A stretch of DNA of 64,000 bases from Candidatus Gastranaerophilales bacterium. GTDB taxonomy: Bacteria > Cyanobacteriota > Vampirovibrionia > Gastranaerophilales > Gastranaerophilaceae. The stretch spans positions 1-64,000 of the forward strand of contig CALUPH010000004.1 in NCBI GenBank assembly GCA_944322615.1, read 5' to 3'. The translations under genes were made by a program, and so were the position numbers. This document shows, piece after piece, positions 42,001-51,019 of the stretch; position 1 is the first letter of the stretch; every line of letters starts with the position of its first letter. The notes below the pieces were generated by a model. It worked only from the letters and a program-made list of their open reading frames with translations, had not been told where the DNA came from and did not search any database.

Positions 42001-43573
42001 TATCAAATTTTGAGTATCCATTTAGGTTAATATAATCCATTGAACCTTGTATATTAATATCGATTATACCTTTTCCTGATGTTATGTTCATTTCAGGTAT
42101 TGGTCCAAGTTGGAAATTAAATACTTTACTTATTGGTACTACTATTTTTTGTGCTAACGGGAAATCAATATTATCAGTTGTTTTTACTGTGACATTATTA
42201 ATTCCGTCTCTGTACATATAAACATAACCTTTGATTTTTGCTTTTTGTTTATCAAAAAGTTCAACCAAAATGTCCATATTAAGAATTCGTTTATCAAAAA
42301 CAATATCAACGGTTCCTTTGTGCAAATTATGAATTGATTTATCAAGAACATGCACATTTCTGCCTTTTACATACCCTGTAATATCAGGTTGGGGGATACT
42401 GCCTTTTACTTTTATTTTTGCATCAAGATCTCCAAAAACCCCATATTTTTTTACTTTTCCCAAAGTCCTGTACTGTGGAGGAATACAAGGAGGAAGTAAT
42501 GGAACAATATTTTCTGCTTTTGAATCTGATACTTGAACTTCAATATCAAGTGTTGGTTTTTGTTCTATTGTAATGGAACCACTGCTCTTTATATTAACTT
42601 TATCAGCTTTAAAATTTAATGAGTCGATTTTGATTGTATTATCTTTTAATATAAAATTTGTATCAAATTTATTTTCGCCATTAGCGATAATATAATTTTC
42701 CCAGCCTTTTTTATCAAAAACTAAATTGTTAAACTTTGTGTTTAGTATAATCTTATTTTGTTTGTCTTCTGTTTCTATTGCAGATAGCTGTATAAACTCA
42801 AAAAAGCCTTCCAACTTTGAAATATCTTGATTTATATAATATTGTATAAAAGGTAATAGTGACTTTAAGTTTAGATTATAGATAAAACAGTTTCCGATAA
42901 TATTCTCTTCATCAAAATTATTGAGACTAAAAGGATATTTTGTTTGTAGATTAATATCAAAATCGCTTACATTGTCATTTGTTTTTAACTGTCCTTTTGT
43001 TTCTATTTCTATCATCGAATCTTTTTTTGCCGGATTTATTTTTAATGGTTTCCCGATTAGCTCTGTTCTTTGGACGATTTCTTGATTGTCAGATAAAATA
43101 TTGTATTTTGAAATAGCTATTAAAGTATTATCAAAATCAAACTTAAAGTTTTTTTTATTGTTTACAGGAAAAATTTTCTGAAAATTGTAAATTCCATTTA
43201 TGTCTTTTTCAATATTTATTTGAATGTTACCTGCATATAAGTGTTTTGGGTTGAATTTTTTTATTATTAGAGGCAATAGATTTACTTTTAGATTAATATT
43301 TTCAGCATTAAGAAAAACTTTTTCATTATCTTTTTCACAGATTAAAATTTTGTCTGTTTTTAATGTTATTTGTGGTTTAATGTGTGTTTTTATCTTGATA
43401 TTTGTATACTCAATTTGGGCATTTGTTTTGGCATTAAAAATATCAGATATAAAATTTTTATTTGCAAAATATTCTAAAACGGGAGGAACAGCAAAAAGAT
43501 ATATACACTCAAGTATTGAAATAATTATGAATAACTTAAATAATAATTTAATATATTTCTTTTTTATGTCCAT
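39053..43573 (-). CDS. Giant AsmA/TamB-like envelope protein
   Basis: Protein of 1506 residues with an N-terminal membrane helix (about 12-33). A very long periplasmic beta-rich body shows recurring 'filament' patterns (NINIQGSMDYINLNGYSKFD, GNINGKISYDLTNSELKGNF). The C-terminal domain (GRMPKLGSLEYLLRASNILK ... GTLGNTSLNTFFKLIPG) is the AsmA-like C-terminal region. Proteins of this kind form hydrophobic grooves that bridge the inner and outer membranes and are implicated in phospholipid transport or outer-membrane biogenesis in diderms. Its presence supports a diderm envelope. It is monocistronic and divergent from pgpH. Confidence 0.88.
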   Translation of the reverse strand: MDIKKKYIKLLFKLFIIISILECIYLFAVPPVLEYFANKNFISDIFNAKTNAQIEYTNIKIKTHIKPQITLKTDKILICEKDNEKVFLNAENINLKVNLLPLIIKKFNPKHLYAGNIQINIEKDINGIYNFQKIFPVNNKKNFKFDFDNTLIAISKYNILSDNQEIVQRTELIGKPLKINPAKKDSMIEIETKGQLKTNDNVSDFDINLQTKYPFSLNNFDEENIIGNCFIYNLNLKSLLPFIQYYINQDISKLEGFFEFIQLSAIETEDKQNKIILNTKFNNLVFDKKGWENYIIANGENKFDTNFILKDNTIKIDSLNFKADKVNIKSSGSITIEQKPTLDIEVQVSDSKAENIVPLLPPCIPPQYRTLGKVKKYGVFGDLDAKIKVKGSIPQPDITGYVKGRNVHVLDKSIHNLHKGTVDIVFDKRILNMDILVELFDKQKAKIKGYVYMYRDGINNVTVKTTDNIDFPLAQKIVVPISKVFNFQLGPIPEMNITSGKGIIDINIQGSMDYINLNGYSKFDKARLTYNGLYGEVHNGKGNIDFKKDTISFKSERAYVKTNPLNVEGRVRINRNLNFNISSNNAEAKDMLEIINKSELLKDVKEGLVIITKAKGPAKLFVNLTAKIVPIPFGQPPLPPDEAFEDMKVKGSLYLLGNSCNIEGFYTPIDDIKGIVDFTETKTTLNNIEGVSGSSPITINGTVINDLTSKIPDVDITITSKSVNLRDTIKFLTKSYLYPQNYPDLSPLYQIASKHDLLFKYKAKSVDFITDKAYAVMNFIPDNSESSLKAQSGKVIMENSKVKVENVNAELFDSILKINGEVKNIDTLNPIYNLDIIADNLNLENLNNINNINIVPESINSIISQFTNYKGFANIKLEIKQNILNGILQFNKPQFQHKKTNIPFIFDDFNIYLKNNRLMLNSISGNIAEIPIFGNFTISEIYKNPQINGYFTSKLTNNFIQSYLPEEIGRKINISGDINISAELKGTQENIFIMPKITLFPEADVMIDGVSLGEISDKREYNGKINIKNDKIIINKLDYIKYISSQNNKVYPITFATIDGILKRNKNIIEPQELNIKTNKNLSAKVLNIFLKKPMLQQGTFSCNLKYIFDEKTKQAKIKGNMDCRNIDIPLFDTLVKNIRLKADGNNININLFGFINDSKIFIESILENNICNKVKVHSLKITADQIDNDKLLRSLSKARQAMNTNNEINNIDLSGINIEKGFLDIKKLIIKSLVAENFTGDFNIDKDGLFSADNINVNVGEGNINGKISYDLTNSELKGNFELSNVDANYVAETLFDGTDQIYGNANGKLILETKGITEEEIIKNLNGFVYFDISDGRMPKLGSLEYLLRASNILKSGITGFTINSVLELLNLIKTGYFSNINGSCTIRNGIAEDIEIFSKGENLSLYIHGKYNISKTHADMEILGKLSRKISTIFGTLGNTSLNTFFKLIPGISMLDFSRKDFVEDIEKIPSFTNGDYEARTFQAIINGNINESGYVQSFKWVK

Positions 43574-43732
43574 ACTAAAATATCTGCCAAAACGCTGATT
43601 TAAGAAATTACCTTATTGTGATAATTATATTATTTACAAAACAAAAGTTCAAACACTTAATGAATTTTGCAAAAAATATCACTTGTTGTAAAATCATATG
43701 ATAAGTAATAAGAAAAAATAATGGTTTAATAT

Positions 43733-45844
43733 ATGAAAAAATTTGATATTAGTAAAAAATTATCAGGGTTAAAGTCTCCCAAGGTATTGGTGAATATAGG
43801 TTTAATTCTAATATTTACCTTGATTTTTACAGGAATATTGGTCTCTAAATACTTTTTCTTCCAAACAATAGTAGGGTCTGATAATACAAGTAAAATAATG
43901 GTAACCGCGCCAAGAGATATTGAAGTTATCGATAGTATAAAAACAGAAAAAAGAAGAAGAGAAGTAGCTCAAAAAGTTGGGTTGGTATATTCTCCTGCTG
44001 ATAATGTATATATAAAAAATAATCTTATAGAAATTATTGATGAAGTAAAAGAAATAAGACAAAGCAGTGATGATGAGCAAACAAAACAAAAAAACTTAGA
44101 AGTTTTGTTTGATATACCTGATACATATACAAAATCTTTTGTTTTCTCATTTTTCTTAAATGCAAATGATGAAGTTTTAAATAAAGTTTTCTCGGCTTCT
44201 GAAAAAACTTTGGATATGGTTTTAAATGAAGGTATTACAGAAAAGGACTTTGAAGAGAATTCATTATCTAAAATTATAAGAAGAAATATAGATGTTAATA
44301 CAACAAATAATAAAACAAAAGTTATTACGGCACTTTTGGAACAAGTAATAGTTCCTAATATGATTATAGATGAAGAGGCAACGGCTTTAGCAAGAAAAAT
44401 CGAAAGAGATAAAATTACACCTATAAAGGTTAGATTTAATAAAGGTGATGTAATTGTTAATATAGGTGAGCCTATTACACAGGTAAAGAAAGAAGCATTA
44501 AGTAAAGCAGGTTATAATATCTTAAGAATAAATCCTTTGGGTATTCTTGGCATATTATGTCTTGTCGGAATAGGTATTGTTTCAGTATTTTATTATTTCA
44601 AATCTTTTGAACAGAAATATTTAAATAGAAGACACTTATCAATAGTAGCTTTTATGTGTGTTTTTCTATCAATTTTATCGGTGCTTTTACCTGTTAATTG
44701 GTCAGTATTCATATTGCCGTTTCCATTTTTTGCAATAACATTATCTGTATTTTTAAATCCGAGGACATCATTTTTTCTTACGGTAACATTGCTTACTATT
44801 ATTACATTATCACTTCAGTTTTCTGCTTTAGCAATGTCTGTATTTATTTTATCTGTAATTGTTTCAATTATAGGAATGACAAAAATAAAATATTCAAGAA
44901 GATTCGATTTGATTAAAGTAGGTGTGTATACATCTATTGTAATGGCGCTAATAATCTTGTGTGTATATTATGATTTGGGTCTTGGTAAATTAGGTCAAGA
45001 TTTGGGTGCTGCATTAATGAATGGATTCTTCTCAGGTGTATTTGCATTGGGAATGATTCCTATTTTGGAAAATACGTTTAAAGTTATTACAACATTTGGA
45101 TTGGCAGAGTTGGGTGATTATAATCAACCGTTGTTGAAAAAATTACATGAAGCTGCGCCCGGCACATTTGAACATAGTTTAAGAGTTTCAAATCTTGCAG
45201 AGTCTGCAGCGGAAGCTATAGGAGCTGATCCTATTTTGGCAAGGGTCGGTGCTTTATACCATGATGTAGGTAAGATTGTAAGACCGTTATTCTTTGTTGA
45301 AAATCAAACATATAGCGGTATAGAAAATCCACATGAAAAGTTGACTCCCCGTTCAAGTAAAATGGTCATTACGTCACATACAAAAGACGGAGTTTCACTA
45401 GCGAAAGAATATAATATCCCGGAAGTAATACAAGACTTTATGATGCAGCATCATGGAGATTCTCTTGCAAGTTATTTTTATAATCAGGCAGTAGCACAAG
45501 AAGGAGCTGAAAACGTCAAAGAAGAACAATTTAGATATACAGGTCCTAAACCTAATACAAAAGAAACAGCAATATTAATGATTGCAGATGCGGTTGAGTC
45601 TGCTTCAAGAACATTGAAAGATCATTCTCAAGAAGAATTAGATGCTTTAATAAATAAAATTATTCAAGACAGATTAAATGATAATCAATTGTCTGAAAGT
45701 CCTTTAACATTGAAAGATATTAAAGTAATTGCAGCTACTTTATCAAGAGTATTAAGAAGCGTATTCCATAAGAGAATTAAATATCAAGAAGCCATTGAAG
45801 ACATACAAAACAAAGAAAAAATGAAGCAGGAAAAAGATGAATAG
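43733..45844 (+). CDS. pgpH: PgpH-type membrane HD phosphodiesterase (c-di-AMP)
   Basis: Protein of 703 residues in the 7TMR-HD family. There is an N-terminal membrane helix (about 19-43), an extracellular 7TMR-HDED domain (~45-265), a bundle of about seven membrane helices (~270-460) and a cytoplasmic HD domain with FEHSLRVSNLAESAAEAIGA, YHDVGKIVRP and QHHGDSLASYFY. PgpH of Listeria hydrolyses c-di-AMP (established), and this is the likely activity. It overlaps ybeY by 8 bases and starts the pgpH-ybeY-dgkA operon that is conserved in Firmicutes and cyanobacteria. Confidence 0.92.
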   Translation: MKKFDISKKLSGLKSPKVLVNIGLILIFTLIFTGILVSKYFFFQTIVGSDNTSKIMVTAPRDIEVIDSIKTEKRRREVAQKVGLVYSPADNVYIKNNLIEIIDEVKEIRQSSDDEQTKQKNLEVLFDIPDTYTKSFVFSFFLNANDEVLNKVFSASEKTLDMVLNEGITEKDFEENSLSKIIRRNIDVNTTNNKTKVITALLEQVIVPNMIIDEEATALARKIERDKITPIKVRFNKGDVIVNIGEPITQVKKEALSKAGYNILRINPLGILGILCLVGIGIVSVFYYFKSFEQKYLNRRHLSIVAFMCVFLSILSVLLPVNWSVFILPFPFFAITLSVFLNPRTSFFLTVTLLTIITLSLQFSALAMSVFILSVIVSIIGMTKIKYSRRFDLIKVGVYTSIVMALIILCVYYDLGLGKLGQDLGAALMNGFFSGVFALGMIPILENTFKVITTFGLAELGDYNQPLLKKLHEAAPGTFEHSLRVSNLAESAAEAIGADPILARVGALYHDVGKIVRPLFFVENQTYSGIENPHEKLTPRSSKMVITSHTKDGVSLAKEYNIPEVIQDFMMQHHGDSLASYFYNQAVAQEGAENVKEEQFRYTGPKPNTKETAILMIADAVESASRTLKDHSQEELDALINKIIQDRLNDNQLSESPLTLKDIKVIAATLSRVLRSVFHKRIKYQEAIEDIQNKEKMKQEKDE

Positions 45845-46337
45845 TATAAATATTTTTCTTGAAAATACATATGAAGAATATAATATTGATGAAGTTGCTA
45901 TTCATAAAGATATTGTGAAAATGGCGGAATATATTTTTGCTGATTCAACAGTAATGGCACTATCTTGTTTGAAGGATTATGAATATAATACACTTTGTTT
46001 TGATATTGTCTTTGTAAATAATGCAGAAATACACAGAATAAACAAAGAATATAGACAGAAAGATTCCCCAACTGATGTAATAACATTTGCAATTTTTGCT
46101 GATTCTCCAAAAGAAGAACAATATATATTTGATGGAGAAGTTAATTTAGGCGAGATTATTGTCTCTTTGGATAAAATTGAAGAGCAGTCAAAAGAAAATA
46201 ATGTTCCTTTTAATGATGAGCTTTATTTTCTTGTGTCACATGGTATATTACATTTGTTAGGGTTTGATCATCAAACAGAAGATGATTATAACTTTATGGT
46301 AGAACAACAAAATAAATCAAAGGCAATTCTATTATGA
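45837..46337 (+). CDS. ybeY: Endoribonuclease YbeY
   Basis: Metal-dependent single-strand RNase involved in 16S rRNA 3' maturation and ribosome quality control. Length 166. The zinc motif HGILHLLGFDH (HGxxHLxGxDH) is intact near the C-terminus, and SPTDVITFAI precedes it, as in the family. Overlaps with genes on both sides (8 bases with pgpH, 4 with dgkA) show tight translational coupling. Confidence 0.95.
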   Translation: MNSINIFLENTYEEYNIDEVAIHKDIVKMAEYIFADSTVMALSCLKDYEYNTLCFDIVFVNNAEIHRINKEYRQKDSPTDVITFAIFADSPKEEQYIFDGEVNLGEIIVSLDKIEEQSKENNVPFNDELYFLVSHGILHLLGFDHQTEDDYNFMVEQQNKSKAILL

Positions 46338-46714
46338 CAAAATTCAAATCGTCAAGTGTTTGGGAAAGTATATCCCATGCTGTCCATGGATTAAAATTGG
46401 CATTACATTCGCAGCGTAATTTTGTGATAGAAGTCATTTTTTCTTTTTTTGCACTTGGTTTAGCTTTTCTTTTAAGATTTTCAATTACTGATATTTGTAT
46501 TGTTATTATTATGATAACTATAGTTCTGATATGTGAGCTTTTAAATTCTGCTATTGAATTTACGTTGGATGCTGTATATAAAAATAATTATTCTAAGCTT
46601 GTTGAAATGGCAAAAGATATGTCTGCAGGCATGGTTCTTTTGGTGGCAATCATGAGTGTATTTGTGGGAATAATTCTTTATGGTTCATATGCATTCAAGT
46701 TTTTCTTTCACTAA
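46334..46714 (+). CDS. dgkA: Diacylglycerol/undecaprenol kinase (DgkA family)
   Basis: Small trimeric membrane kinase, 126 residues with three hydrophobic helices. The family signature ELLNSAIEFTLDAVY and KDMSAGMVLLVAIMS are visible, as is the N-terminal amphipathic helix with HAVHGLKLALHSQRNF. In Gram-positives and relatives this protein usually phosphorylates undecaprenol, recycling the peptidoglycan lipid carrier, rather than diacylglycerol. It is last in the pgpH-ybeY-dgkA operon, and no plus-strand terminator follows directly. Confidence 0.93.
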   Translation: MTKFKSSSVWESISHAVHGLKLALHSQRNFVIEVIFSFFALGLAFLLRFSITDICIVIIMITIVLICELLNSAIEFTLDAVYKNNYSKLVEMAKDMSAGMVLLVAIMSVFVGIILYGSYAFKFFFH

Positions 46715-46733
46715 TTAACTCTGACAAATATGC

Positions 46734-46758
46734 AAAAAAAAGGGACATATAATGTCCC
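46734..46758 (-). terminator. Reverse-strand terminator
   Basis: GGGACAT (46742-46748) and ATGTCCC (46752-46758) form a stem. Eight As precede it on the plus strand, so the T-tract follows the stem only on the reverse strand. It therefore ends a leftward transcript, although no leftward protein gene lies within about 500 bases. Confidence 0.7.
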
Positions 46759-47250
46759 AAACAATTCGGAATGTAAAAGAAAATTTTTTACTATCCATCG
46801 TGTGTGTAAGTAAGGTAAGTGTGTAAGGTATGTATGTGATTAAAAAAATAGGTGTTCTAATAAAAATTTAGTACGCGTACTTTGTCTTTTTTTCGTTCTC
46901 TGTTCCCATCCAATCTTGTAGTCGATTAGTTTGCTTTGTTTTGTTTTTTTCTCTCTTAATATCTTTGGTTTATTTGTGTTTGAGTTTTCTCTTTTTTATT
47001 TATCTCTCACACTTTAATAAAGTATTTTTTATATACAAAATTGCTAAAACGTAGATATAAAATATATATTGTATTAACAAAACTTAATAAAAAAATTTTG
47101 AAATGCTTATGAATAGTAAGTTGCTAAAAGATAATAGCCAAAAGAGCAGTTTGCTATATACCTAAAAATATACAATCGGATAATATACGAAATATATTCA
47201 AACAATTATTATAAAGCTATACATATTCCACTCTCACTCGTAAACTGTTT

Positions 47251-47275
47251 GACCGAATTATTCGGTCTTTTTTTT
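47251..47275 (+). terminator. Forward-strand terminator
   Basis: GACCGAA (47251-47257), loop TTA, TTCGGTC (47261-47267), then eight Ts. It ends a rightward transcript that either reads out of dgkA with a ~560-base 3' tail or starts in the intergenic region. Confidence 0.75.
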
Positions 47276-47300
47276 ATGAAAATTATTGTATTAATATTTG

Positions 47301-47729
47301 TTATTTAGAAATATCAATAACGCTGGGTGAAGAATCAATGCTTTTTGCAACTGACTTGATTACTTCTTCATATGTTGCAATAGCACTTGGAACAACAGCT
47401 AATTTAGAGCCGTAATTACCTACTATATGAGTTGCTCTAATTGGATTATCGTTTTTATCTTTTAAAATTTCAACAGGAGAATCGGGAAAATCACGTTGAA
47501 CAGCATCACAAAGCATAGAATAATATTTTACATCTTCTGTTTTATCTTCTTTGCCTATATATTCAACAAGCTTATTTGCAGCTTCTCTTGCTTGATTTTC
47601 TTGCCAAGAAGAACCTTGCGGAACAAGAATATAACCGTTTTGAATACTTTGAATTTGATCTGTATTAAATTTGCTAAAACCGTATTTTAAATAACCTATT
47701 TTATTGAATCCAAAAGTATTATGAATCAA
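47301..47729 (-). CDS. Small protein of unknown function
   Basis: Protein of 142 residues, family not recognised. It has no signal peptide or membrane helix. The N-terminus MIHNTFGFNKIGYLKYGFSKFN carries aromatic-Ser/Asn-Lys repeats that loosely resemble the shared tag. The middle is Glu/Lys-rich and helical, and the C-terminal half (ATHIVGNYGSKLAVVPSAIATYEE) is mixed alpha/beta. Many of its neighbours are also orphan genes. Confidence 0.6.
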   Translation of the reverse strand: MIHNTFGFNKIGYLKYGFSKFNTDQIQSIQNGYILVPQGSSWQENQAREAANKLVEYIGKEDKTEDVKYYSMLCDAVQRDFPDSPVEILKDKNDNPIRATHIVGNYGSKLAVVPSAIATYEEVIKSVAKSIDSSPSVIDISK

Positions 47730-47839
47730 AGTTTCTTTTCCTTTTATTAGTATAGTTTAAGCTGTTTAATGTTTATATTGCATATAACAATTCTAAATTA
47801 AAATTTTGCTATGAAGATATTTTATTATGAAAAATTGTG

Positions 47840-48217
47840 TTATATTTGTTCTGGTTTTATGGTGAATGTTTTAATTTTTTTTTGGTCGGCTGTATATTTT
47901 AATCTTTTAAGGTATTTTAAATCTTTATCACCATTTTCCATAATTAGTAGGCAGGCCGGTTGTTTATTTGTTTTAATTCCGTAATATAATGATTGACCGA
48001 CACATTCAGCCCATTTATTTGCGAAATCAACTTCTACCGCTAGTTCTTTTGTTAAACAGTCAACTCTTGTTTTATCATCCAATTCATATTCTAGTATTCC
48101 GTTATGTTTATTACACCAATATTTCTGATATTCAATTTCTTTGTGTAGTCTTTTACCTTCAACTTTGACAGGGAATATAAAGAAAAATATAGAAATTAAT
48201 AAAATAAACTTTTTCAT
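47840..48217 (-). CDS. Secreted PD-(D/E)xK nuclease-like protein
   Basis: The ATG at 48217 begins a signal peptide (MKKFILLISIFFFIFPVKVEG), giving 125 residues; the upstream frame start is a TTG with no support. The mature part YWCNKHNGILEYELDD-KTRVDCLTKELAVEVDFANKWAEC-VGQSLYYG has the Glu ... Asp ... Glu-Val-Asp layout of a minimal PD-(D/E)xK nuclease fold. It matches a family of small exported proteins with conserved RVDCLT, VDFA.KWAE and GQSLYY that I recall from Proteobacteria. Activity has not been shown to my knowledge, and the catalytic Lys is replaced by Asp or displaced. Confidence 0.65.
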   Translation of the reverse strand: MKKFILLISIFFFIFPVKVEGKRLHKEIEYQKYWCNKHNGILEYELDDKTRVDCLTKELAVEVDFANKWAECVGQSLYYGIKTNKQPACLLIMENGDKDLKYLKRLKYTADQKKIKTFTIKPEQI

Positions 48218-48438
48218 TTCTTTATTTTGGAGCAAATAAATACGAAAAATATAACATATTTTCCGATTAAAAGACGAAAAATAAAATAAAAAAAATAAAT
48301 AAACGCAAAAATAGTCAGATCGGTTATTACATAATGGTTAAAGATAATAATATACTTTATATATTGTTTGAAAAAAGGTTATAAAACATAAAATAAGTGG
48401 CATTAAAATATTGTTTTAATGGTCTATTAGGAGTTATT

Positions 48439-49800
48439 ATGCAGATAAAATATTTATTTTTATTCTTAGTCACAATAACAGCCTCTTTAGGCGGATTATT
48501 ATCCGGTTATGATACCGGTGTAATTTCAGGTGCTTTACTTTTTATCAATGAAAGTTGGGATTTAACTGATTATATTCAGGGAATATTGGTAAGTTCAGTA
48601 TTGATTGGTGCTGTAATTGGTGCGGCAACAAATGGTGTTTTAGCCGATATTTTTGGAAGAAAGAAAATAATAATAGCAACTGCAATAATTTTTATTTTAG
48701 GTTCAATATTTTGCGCTATAGCACCAAATATATACATATTAATTCTATCAAGAATTTTGGTTGGTTTTGCTGTTGGTATAGTTAATTTTGTGGTTCCGTT
48801 ATATTTGTCAGAGGTGTCACCGAAAAATTTAAGAGGAACTATTGTTTCCTTGTATCAATGGGCAATAACTGCAGGGATTTTATTTTCATATATGATAAAT
48901 GCAATTTTTGCCAATGCTGTATATAATTGGAGATGGATGTTATTTGCAGGTGTTGTACCGGGGTTAATTCTTCTTATTGGAATGTTGTGCTTAAGTGATA
49001 CTCCTAGATGGCTTGTGTCTAAGGGCAGATATGAAGAAGCAAAGAAAGTTTTCAATAAAATAGAACCTGATATTGATGCTGATAAAGAAATAGAAGAAAT
49101 AAAGTCTACAATAACTCCATATAAAACAGCGAAGAAATTCCATTTTAAGAAATGGATGATAATGCCTTTTGTAGCGGGTATTGGTATAATGTTTGCCCAA
49201 ATTTGTACAGGTATTAATACAATAATATATTATGCACCTACAATATTTAAAATTGCAGGTTTTGACTCAAACCTTAATGCTATATATGCAACAACGGGCA
49301 TAGGTGTTGTTAATTTCTTAATGACAATAGTTGCTATATTTTTAACAGATAGAACAGGAAGAAAACCATTATTGTATATAGGTTTAACAGGGGTTATGTT
49401 AAGTTTAATATTTTTAGGTTGTGCTTTCAGATTTGAAGAAATTCTGGGTGATAACTTAAAATGGATAGCTGTAGGCAGTTTAGTTTCATATATAGTTTGT
49501 TTTGCATTTAGTTTAGGACCTATAGGCTGGATAATAGTATCAGAGGTCTTTCCTTTGCAAATAAGAGGGTTCGCTATGAGTATTTGTACTCTTTCAAACT
49601 TTGCATTTAATTTCTTTGTTGTAGCAAGTTTCCCTGTTCTTCTAAATAGGATTGGCGGAGATTTGACATTCTGGATGTTTGGTTTTGTTTCATTCTTGTG
49701 TTTAATTTTCGTTTATTTCTTTATTCCAGAAACAAAAGGTATATCACTTGAAACAATTGAAGATAACTGGCTAAAGAATGTTAAACCAAGAGATTTTTGA
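48439..49800 (+). CDS. Sugar:proton symporter, MFS sugar-porter family
   Basis: Protein of 453 residues with twelve membrane helices. Sugar-porter signatures are present: GYDTGVISGALLFI in helix 1, ADIFGRKKIIIATA after helix 2, PLYLSEVSPKNLRGTIVSLYQ, DRTGRKPLLYIG in the second half and PETKGISLETIE near the end. It resembles XylE/AraE/GalP, so it imports a pentose or hexose; the substrate cannot be read from sequence. The ATG at 48439 has TAGGAG before it and begins at the cytoplasmic side of helix 1. The gene stands alone and converges with a reductase gene. Confidence 0.9.
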   Translation: MQIKYLFLFLVTITASLGGLLSGYDTGVISGALLFINESWDLTDYIQGILVSSVLIGAVIGAATNGVLADIFGRKKIIIATAIIFILGSIFCAIAPNIYILILSRILVGFAVGIVNFVVPLYLSEVSPKNLRGTIVSLYQWAITAGILFSYMINAIFANAVYNWRWMLFAGVVPGLILLIGMLCLSDTPRWLVSKGRYEEAKKVFNKIEPDIDADKEIEEIKSTITPYKTAKKFHFKKWMIMPFVAGIGIMFAQICTGINTIIYYAPTIFKIAGFDSNLNAIYATTGIGVVNFLMTIVAIFLTDRTGRKPLLYIGLTGVMLSLIFLGCAFRFEEILGDNLKWIAVGSLVSYIVCFAFSLGPIGWIIVSEVFPLQIRGFAMSICTLSNFAFNFFVVASFPVLLNRIGGDLTFWMFGFVSFLCLIFVYFFIPETKGISLETIEDNWLKNVKPRDF

Positions 49801-49808
49801 TTATTAAA

Positions 49809-50801
49809 TTAGATATTTTTATATTTTTTGAATTTTTCCGCGATTTTAAAATATTCCGGAAGATATAAGTTATTCTTTTTTGCAAGTTCTTCAACAATAA
49901 ATAAAAAATTATATATTTCAGGAATTTTATTTTCTTTTATATCTTTTAGTATTTGAGGATAGATATTTGCATCATCATTATTCTTATATTCTTGTATATT
50001 TTTAAAATATTCATCAAGGAAGTTCTCTTCTATGTATATATTCAAAGATTTAGCAAGAATTAATAATTCATTACAGAGTTTTTTGAATAAATCTTTTTTC
50101 TCATCTTTTAGGTCATTGGCTGTTATTCCATAATAAGAACAGCAACACTCATATGGAGAACGCGTAATTAATCTTTTCATAAGAATACTCTGCATTTCAT
50201 CATATTTTATGTATCCTCCTGAAATTCCTGCTTCCAAAAAATCTTTTTCAATTCTTTTTATAAATTCTTCCTCTTTATCATTTTCAGTTTTATAAGAAAA
50301 TTTCAAATCACAATAATCACTTTGCTGCTCATATTCTAATTTGTTCCTATGATTCCATCTGCTTTTGTTTACAAAAGAAACATCAAAGACTTTATATTTT
50401 CTTTTTGGGTCGTATTGTTTTAAGAGATTTTCTAATGTTTCAGATATAGCAAATCCATTTGCTATTGGAATTATTACTGTTTTGGCATGAGAAATCTTTT
50501 TTATTATTGGTAATGCACTTTTGAAATCAGGTGTTCTGATGCATAGTATTATAACATCTGCTTTTGTATTGAATATTCTATTATTTAATATCATTTTTAT
50601 ATCATAAGTGTTATCACCTTTTATTTTTGAAATTAAACGTAGACCTTGCTGTTTCTTGCATATATTTATTAGATATTTATATTTAGTAATTATTTTGACA
50701 TCTTTATTTTGGGATTTCAGAAATGCTGCTATTGTTCCTCCGACACTTCCTGCACCGATAATGACGTATTTAAGTTTTTTGTTGTTTTTTTGAAATAGCA
50801 A
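49809..50801 (-). CDS. Ketopantoate reductase-like NAD(P) dehydrogenase
   Basis: Protein of 330 residues of the ApbA/PanE fold. The N-terminal Rossmann motif YVIIGAGSVGGTIAAFL (GxGxxG) and DVIILCIRTPDFKSAL match the family, and the C-terminal helical domain follows. PanE reduces ketopantoate to pantoate in coenzyme A synthesis, but this sequence is divergent. The usual Lys-x-x-x-Asn catalytic helix is not obvious, Cys-rich YECCCSYYG replaces it, and no pan genes are nearby. It may be a relative acting on another 2-keto acid. The stop codon lies 8 bases from that of the transporter. Confidence 0.7.
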   Translation of the reverse strand: MLFQKNNKKLKYVIIGAGSVGGTIAAFLKSQNKDVKIITKYKYLINICKKQQGLRLISKIKGDNTYDIKMILNNRIFNTKADVIILCIRTPDFKSALPIIKKISHAKTVIIPIANGFAISETLENLLKQYDPKRKYKVFDVSFVNKSRWNHRNKLEYEQQSDYCDLKFSYKTENDKEEEFIKRIEKDFLEAGISGGYIKYDEMQSILMKRLITRSPYECCCSYYGITANDLKDEKKDLFKKLCNELLILAKSLNIYIEENFLDEYFKNIQEYKNNDDANIYPQILKDIKENKIPEIYNFLFIVEELAKKNNLYLPEYFKIAEKFKKYKNI

Positions 50802-50988
50802 GATAACCCTCTCGATAAGTATTCTAATTAAATATAAATTATTATATAGTTATATTGCTTTATTGGCAAGCAATATCAATTTAAACTATTTAAATCATTT
50901 CTGCTTGTTAGTGTTTGGCTTGATTGCTTTTCGCTAAATAAAAAATTTTGTGAAAATGTCTGGTTTCTCGTAATCCAAGAGAAACAAT

Positions 50989-51016
50989 AAAAAAGGAGAC
51001 ATATAAGTCTCCTTTT
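50989..51016 (-). terminator. Terminator of tRNA-Pro
   Basis: AAAAGGAGAC (50991-51000) pairs with GTCTCCTTTT (51007-51016). On the reverse strand the stem runs into TTTTTT, just after the tRNA 3' end. Confidence 0.8.
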
Positions 51017-51019
51017 AAA

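Larger units (their letters stand above)
46715..47300. other. Non-coding region with opposing terminators
   Basis: No convincing protein-coding gene lies in these ~590 bases. On the reverse strand there is a terminator at 46734-46758 with a possible transcript upstream of it (AT-rich promoter-like TATAAA boxes near 47030). On the plus strand a terminator sits at 47251-47275. Between them are a GT-rich stretch with a repeated GTGTGTAAG (about 46800-46850) and a perfect palindrome AGTACGCGTACT (46870-46881). It may encode one or two small RNAs; no known RNA family was recognised. Confidence 0.45.

Noticed and set aside
46870-46881. Palindrome AGTACGCGTACT as an attachment site or origin
   Set aside because: Single copy, no integrase or replication genes nearby, and no DnaA-box cluster seen.
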